A DNA stretch of 64,000 bases, from contig JAEYWP010000004.1 in NCBI GenBank assembly GCA_023428905.1, positions 248,001 to 312,000 of the forward strand, in the 5' to 3' direction. Both the position numbers and the translations under genes were made by a program. This document shows, in pieces, positions 60,562-64,000 of this stretch. The notes under the pieces were generated by a model, which was not told the DNA's origin, did no database searches, and was given only the letters and a program-made list of their open reading frames with translations. This DNA is from Verrucomicrobiota bacterium (lineage in GTDB: Bacteria > Verrucomicrobiota > Verrucomicrobiia > Opitutales > Opitutaceae). Each line of letters opens with the position of its first letter. Within the stretch, counting starts at the first letter, position 1.

Positions 60562-60623
60562 GAACGGCGGTCAGACAGAGGGAAGGGCGGTGCGTTCACG
60601 GCAAGCAGTTCGCGGCGGCATGG

Positions 60624-61556
60624 TTAGGCACGACGGTAAAAGCGCCCGATCATCGCTGCAAAGCGCAGGGAGCGTTGCAGCTTCCGCTTCTGGGCTGGGG
60701 AGAAAACCGGGATGGGAGACTCCAGATGGTCCATGAAGGACTTTGCGGCAGTGGAGGGAGGGAAACCCTGCAACGCCTGCTTCACAAATCCGCCGAGCCA
60801 GGGCTTGCGACCTCCGATGGCGTGCGAGAGCAGGTGCCCGCCAGTCTTGAAATCCATGCCCTCCGGACCGGTGGCATTGACCGGCGCGCCGGTGACCATC
60901 AGCGCGATGTTCATCGCATCCTGGTCCTGGGAGTGGAAAAGCGAGTTCGGGCCACCCTGTTTAAGCGAGGCGAGGGATCCGCTGGCGCGGCCGATGCGTG
61001 CGATCAGGTCGGACCAGGTCTGGAGGAACGACGCCTGCGCGCGGGGAACCCCGATGTAACCCGCCGAAAAATAGCGGTCGCGGTCTGTGCGCGCCACCGT
61101 GAGGCCCTCTGAGGCGAGCCAACGTTTCCAGCCGGTGCGGAGCGGGTGACCCGGCGGGAGGTAATTGTTCACGTCCTCACACAGCGCCAACCCGCCATCG
61201 GCCCAACGCTCCAGGACGTCCCACGAGCATTTCAGAACGATGTCGGGGTCGAGGTAATGGAAGGTCTCGGCGCCCGCCGCCGGGCCCTGCCACATGTCGA
61301 GCAGGAAAGTCGGCTTGTAATTGGTGAAGTGGAGCTTCGCATCGAGCTGCACAAACCACAGCTGAAGACCGTCGCCCAGGTCCCGGACATGATGGCCGCT
61401 GCCATCGGTAGCGCCAGGGTGTGCCCACGGCGGCAGGGGACCGCGGTAGCCGCAGATCACGCGGCCGCGAAACCCGGATGCATGCAGGGAATTGACCAGG
61501 GCGGCGGCGCCGAGGTGGTAATGGCCCTCAAAGAGCGTGCAAACGGCAGACGTCAT
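60624..61556 (-). CDS. Nucleotide-sugar transferase-like glycosyltransferase (GT-A)
   Basis: 310 residues from MTSAVCTLFEGHYHLG; 77 upstream residues are Ser/Pro-rich and unconserved. The start CTLFEGHYHLGAAALVNSL resembles GT8-type proteins. The metal-binding DPD motif is in HYLDPDIVLKCSW, followed by GLALCEDVNNYLPPG. FSAGYIGVPRAQASFL and DQDAMNIALM match GT-A sugar-transferase cores. It is a soluble enzyme. The sugar is unknown. Confidence 0.8.
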   Translation of the reverse strand: MTSAVCTLFEGHYHLGAAALVNSLHASGFRGRVICGYRGPLPPWAHPGATDGSGHHVRDLGDGLQLWFVQLDAKLHFTNYKPTFLLDMWQGPAAGAETFHYLDPDIVLKCSWDVLERWADGGLALCEDVNNYLPPGHPLRTGWKRWLASEGLTVARTDRDRYFSAGYIGVPRAQASFLQTWSDLIARIGRASGSLASLKQGGPNSLFHSQDQDAMNIALMVTGAPVNATGPEGMDFKTGGHLLSHAIGGRKPWLGGFVKQALQGFPPSTAAKSFMDHLESPIPVFSPAQKRKLQRSLRFAAMIGRFYRRA

Positions 61557-61840
61557 GGAACGGCCGGACAAATACGAAAGTGACGGAACGGGCGAGTGGG
61601 ATTTATGGCAGGAGGGAGGTGACGGGCGAGCGACATACCGCAAGGTCTTCGGAGAGAATACCTTGTTGCTCATCCCCAGCGCTGTGCAGCAGGTGCTGAG
61701 CCTGGCGTCGGGATTTCCCCGGCATGGGGCCACCCTTCGCCACGGAGTAAAGCCATCCGTCCGCGGTACAACCGTGCCACGGACCATTCTGCAAACGTCG
61801 CCGCAGCGCTGCGGCGCACGTCAGCTGGCCCACCGGCGGC
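61557..61840. other. Intergenic gap before the glycosyltransferase at 60624-61556
   Basis: 284 bases between the AsmA-like gene stop and a glycosyltransferase start, larger than most gaps in this locus. It may hold a promoter for the left part of the locus. I see no clean hairpin with a T-run and no credible short gene. Confidence 0.4.
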
Positions 61841-62554
61841 TTATTCCTTCTTCCGCGCTTCGTCGCCTCCCAAGAGCTTGTTCAGCCCCTTCTCCAGCAG
61901 GCCACTCTCCACTGCAGCGCGGCCCGCGGCCCTCACGGCCTGCGCCGTCACCTCCTTCATCACCGCTACAGCGAGCTGCTGAGGCGTGAGACCTCCTTCG
62001 GCCGTGCCCAGGTTTTCGAGGACCAGTTCCGGCATCGTGACCGTGGCCGCGTTGCCGGCACCCATCACGGTGATGCGCGCGTTTTGGAGACGGAAGTGCT
62101 TCACCTCAATCTTCTTGGTCGAGGCGTCGGTTTGAGGCTGCGTCGCTTGGTCGCCGCCTGCCGCAGTCTGGATGTTTTTCATCAGGTCCTGCAGATTGCT
62201 GCTGGTGAGACGCGACTCGAAGATGATGTCGGGGCTGTCGATCAGTACATTGTTTACTACGATATGCTCGCCGATTAACGAGCGGGGCTCCAGGTCGATG
62301 GCCACCTTTGCGAGCGAGAAGGCGTGGCTGCTCTGCCAGCCGGCTGGATTGCCGATGACGAGGTTGGTGAGCGTGCCTTCGCCGGACAACGCCGATACGT
62401 CCGCATCCGCGACCTCGACTTTGGATTGGGTCAACTGGGGACCGACACGGTTGATGCCACCCTTGACGATCGAGCCCAGGGACGAGCCGAGGACCACAAC
62501 GGCGATGACCAGCAAGAGCAGGAGGACTCCGAGGACGGTGAGAAGGCGTTTCAT
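61841..62554 (-). CDS. AsmA-like membrane-anchored periplasmic protein
   Basis: 237 residues. One N-terminal helix (about 4-24, LLTVLGVLLLLLVIAVVVLG) anchors it, followed by a beta-rich domain with VEVADADVSALSGEGTLTNL, FESRLTSSNLQDLMKNIQ and FRLQNARITVMGAG. The repeated parallel-beta pattern is that of the AsmA/DUF748 group, which acts at the outer membrane or in lipid and polysaccharide transport. It is far shorter than AsmA itself. It lies inside the glycan locus, 56 bases from a family 2 glycosyltransferase gene. Confidence 0.75.
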   Translation of the reverse strand: MKRLLTVLGVLLLLLVIAVVVLGSSLGSIVKGGINRVGPQLTQSKVEVADADVSALSGEGTLTNLVIGNPAGWQSSHAFSLAKVAIDLEPRSLIGEHIVVNNVLIDSPDIIFESRLTSSNLQDLMKNIQTAAGGDQATQPQTDASTKKIEVKHFRLQNARITVMGAGNAATVTMPELVLENLGTAEGGLTPQQLAVAVMKEVTAQAVRAAGRAAVESGLLEKGLNKLLGGDEARKKE

Positions 62555-62610
62555 GATGAAACGCTGCTGACAGCACCAACGCGGGTCGGTGCGGTCGCGG
62601 CCGGCTGCGA

Positions 62611-63564
62611 TCAGGTGCGGTGGCCGCGTAAAAGCGGCGCTGTTTGACCGCGCGCCTTAAGGACCGCTTTTGCCAGCAGGGCGAGTGAGGCCACGCGGGT
62701 GGGTTGCAGGCGCAGCGCCCGCCGGAAGGCGGTGACCGCCTGGGGTGCGTCGTAGGGGAGCAGGGTCATGCCGGCCCAGCGGTAGAGGTCGGCCGGTCGC
62801 GAGCGCTTGATGGCGGCGGGGATGGCCGCCCAGCTGGCAAACGCCTCGCAGAGGGCCGCACTGTCGAGCAGCAGTTCGGCGGCGCGTTTCGACATTGCGC
62901 CGGGGTGTTTTCGGTAGAGGCAGGTCGAGGCGTTGCTGTAGGCCATGCGGCCACCGGCACGCAGCAGCCGGAGCCACAGTTCCGTGTCATTGACATGCGG
63001 ATACTCGAGGTTGACCGCACCGTGGCTGAGCAGGGCCTGCCGTCGCACCATGGCGGAGGAGGGCAGGACGGAAAGCCGGCCGAGGAACAGGGCGGCGGGC
63101 AGCTCCTGCAGGTCCTGTTCGGTCGGGACGGATTGCTGCACGATGCGTTCGGTCCCGTCCTCGAACCACTCCGTGCCCGAAAACGCCACGTCCGCCCGGG
63201 CGGCATCCGCTGCCGCCACCAGCAGTTCCAGGTGTGGCGGTTTCCAGAGGTCATCGGAATCGAGGAAGGCGATCCAGGTCCCGGCGGCCGCGGCGATCCC
63301 GGTATTGCGAGTCGCGGGCAGGCCGCGGTTGACCTCATGGCGGTGGTACAACACGCCCTGCGGCACGCTGGCGGCGAAGCGCCGCACAATCTCCTCGGCG
63401 CGGTCGCGGGAGCCGTCTTCGGTCACGATCACCTCCCAGTCGCCGAGGGTCTGGTCGGCAATCGAACGCAGCGTCGGCTCCAGGTAGCGTTCGGCCTTGT
63501 AGGCGGGAATGCAGACGCTGACCAGGGGAGCGCGGCGGTCGGTGGAGGCGGGATCAATCAGCAT
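62611..63564 (-). CDS. Family 2 glycosyltransferase
   Basis: 317 residues from MLIDPASTD; an upstream frame extension is Pro/Arg-rich and overlaps the neighbour. The GT-A domain has LVSVCIPAYKAERYLEPTL, VIVTEDGSRDRAEEI, NRGLPATRNTGIAAA and FLDSDDLWKPPHL. NDTELWLRLLRAGG provides the ED-like site. The C-terminal 90 residues are helical. It is separated by 14 bases from another glycosyltransferase gene. Confidence 0.92.
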   Translation of the reverse strand: MLIDPASTDRRAPLVSVCIPAYKAERYLEPTLRSIADQTLGDWEVIVTEDGSRDRAEEIVRRFAASVPQGVLYHRHEVNRGLPATRNTGIAAAAGTWIAFLDSDDLWKPPHLELLVAAADAARADVAFSGTEWFEDGTERIVQQSVPTEQDLQELPAALFLGRLSVLPSSAMVRRQALLSHGAVNLEYPHVNDTELWLRLLRAGGRMAYSNASTCLYRKHPGAMSKRAAELLLDSAALCEAFASWAAIPAAIKRSRPADLYRWAGMTLLPYDAPQAVTAFRRALRLQPTRVASLALLAKAVLKARGQTAPLLRGHRT

Positions 63565-63578
63565 GGCAGGCGCGGTGG

Positions 63579-64000
63579 TCAGGGAACGGACGGAGCCGGA
63601 GGTTGGGTCCGCAGCAGGCGCCAGCGTGACACCGCCCACTGCAGGGCGGCGGTGGCGGAGGCGGGCCGCAGGCGCCAGGCCCGTGCGAGGGCGGCGGTGC
63701 TGGTGCGCGGGTCGGTACCGCGGGAGACACGGCCATGGTTGAGCAGCGCCTGAAAAAGGTGGGACTTGCGCGCGGAGGCGGGCACGGCGGCGAGCGACTG
63801 GTGTTTCTCGTAAAACGCGACCTCCTGCTGGGCCCAGAGGAGCGTCTTGGCCATGGTGCTGCCGGCGTGTTTGGCGTAAAAGCAGGTGATTTCGCCGGAG
63901 TCGGCAAAACGCGCCCCGGTGGCTGCGCAACGCATCCAGTAGTCGCGATCCTCCCCGATGCGCAGGGCGGGATCGACGCGGCCGGCCCGGTCCGCCAGGG
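63579..64000 (-). CDS. Family 2 glycosyltransferase, C-terminal part, cut by window edge
   Basis: At least 139 residues; the start lies beyond 64000. The visible part begins with a continuous frame containing ALRIGEDRDYWMRCAATGA, the ED-containing motif of GT2 enzymes, then GEITCFYAKHAGSTM and a helical tail with ALLNHGRVSRGTDP. It resembles the neighbouring enzyme at 62611-63564, including its helical C-terminus, and may be a paralogue. Confidence 0.8.
   Translation of the reverse strand, partial: LADRAGRVDPALRIGEDRDYWMRCAATGARFADSGEITCFYAKHAGSTMAKTLLWAQQEVAFYEKHQSLAAVPASARKSHLFQALLNHGRVSRGTDPRTSTAALARAWRLRPASATAALQWAVSRWRLLRTQPPAPSVP

Overview
The window is one high-GC bacterial chromosome segment, densely coded on both strands, with two tRNA genes and no insertion sequence, prophage, CRISPR array or rRNA that I can see. 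The likely source is Verrucomicrobiota, probably an Opitutaceae-like bacterium. This rests on a VPEP-type PEP-CTERM secreted protein, a large subtilisin-like protein with a Pro/Thr linker and paired lamin-G-like modules, a beta-propeller hybrid histidine kinase, pyruvate phosphate dikinase and DUF6941. It is an inference from gene content, not from an rRNA marker. kdsA and a large glycosyltransferase locus point to a Gram-negative envelope.

Layout. 0.1-3.2 kb: an exported protein, a sugar-phosphate isomerase-like TIM barrel and a Gfo/Idh/MocA oxidoreductase. 3.3-5.3 kb: a compact arsM / GNAT / SigZ-type sigma factor operon. 5.2-11.5 kb: a sugar-efflux MFS protein, ROK and PfkB sugar kinases, an SDR, a rhodanese coupled to a tiny membrane protein, and DUF6941. 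11.6-14.9 kb: pyrG, kdsA and a YoaK-type membrane protein. 15-18.1 kb: a sigma-54 activator with a degenerate receiver, then an unusual fusion of lipoyl domain, E3-binding domain and ketoacyl-ACP synthase III. 18.2-21.2 kb: rsmE, an AT-rich gap with an orphan terminator, tRNA-Leu, and a methyltransferase/coiled-coil pair. 21.2-27.7 kb: a 1410-residue propeller hybrid kinase divergent from modABC. 27.7-38.7 kb: tRNA-Gln, a Dabb protein, hflX, a lipoprotein with a possible Cys-His-Asp site, a response regulator, tdk, uup, a PAS histidine kinase, a WYL regulator, two VOC proteins, DoxX and a zinc-ribbon protein. 39-44.7 kb: ppdK divergent from tatC, a DtxR/MntR-type regulator, and a family 2 glycosyltransferase. 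45-48.8 kb: the subtilisin-like protein and the PEP-CTERM protein. 49-64 kb: a single-strand polysaccharide locus with eleven or more glycosyltransferases, a Wzy/WaaL-like membrane protein, a hexapeptide acetyltransferase and an AsmA-like protein. It runs off the right edge.

How the parts fit. The right third looks like exopolysaccharide or O-antigen assembly. The PEP-CTERM protein and the secreted subtilisin-like protein sit at its distal end, consistent with the known pairing of PEP-CTERM sorting with polysaccharide production. The left third mixes carbohydrate catabolism, arsenic methylation and core metabolism. The most unusual gene is the lipoyl/E3BD/KAS III fusion at 16535-18139, which could hand an acyl group from a dihydrolipoyl arm straight to a condensing enzyme. 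Start codons were moved from the longest reading frame wherever domain starts, overlaps or neighbours argued for a shorter protein.
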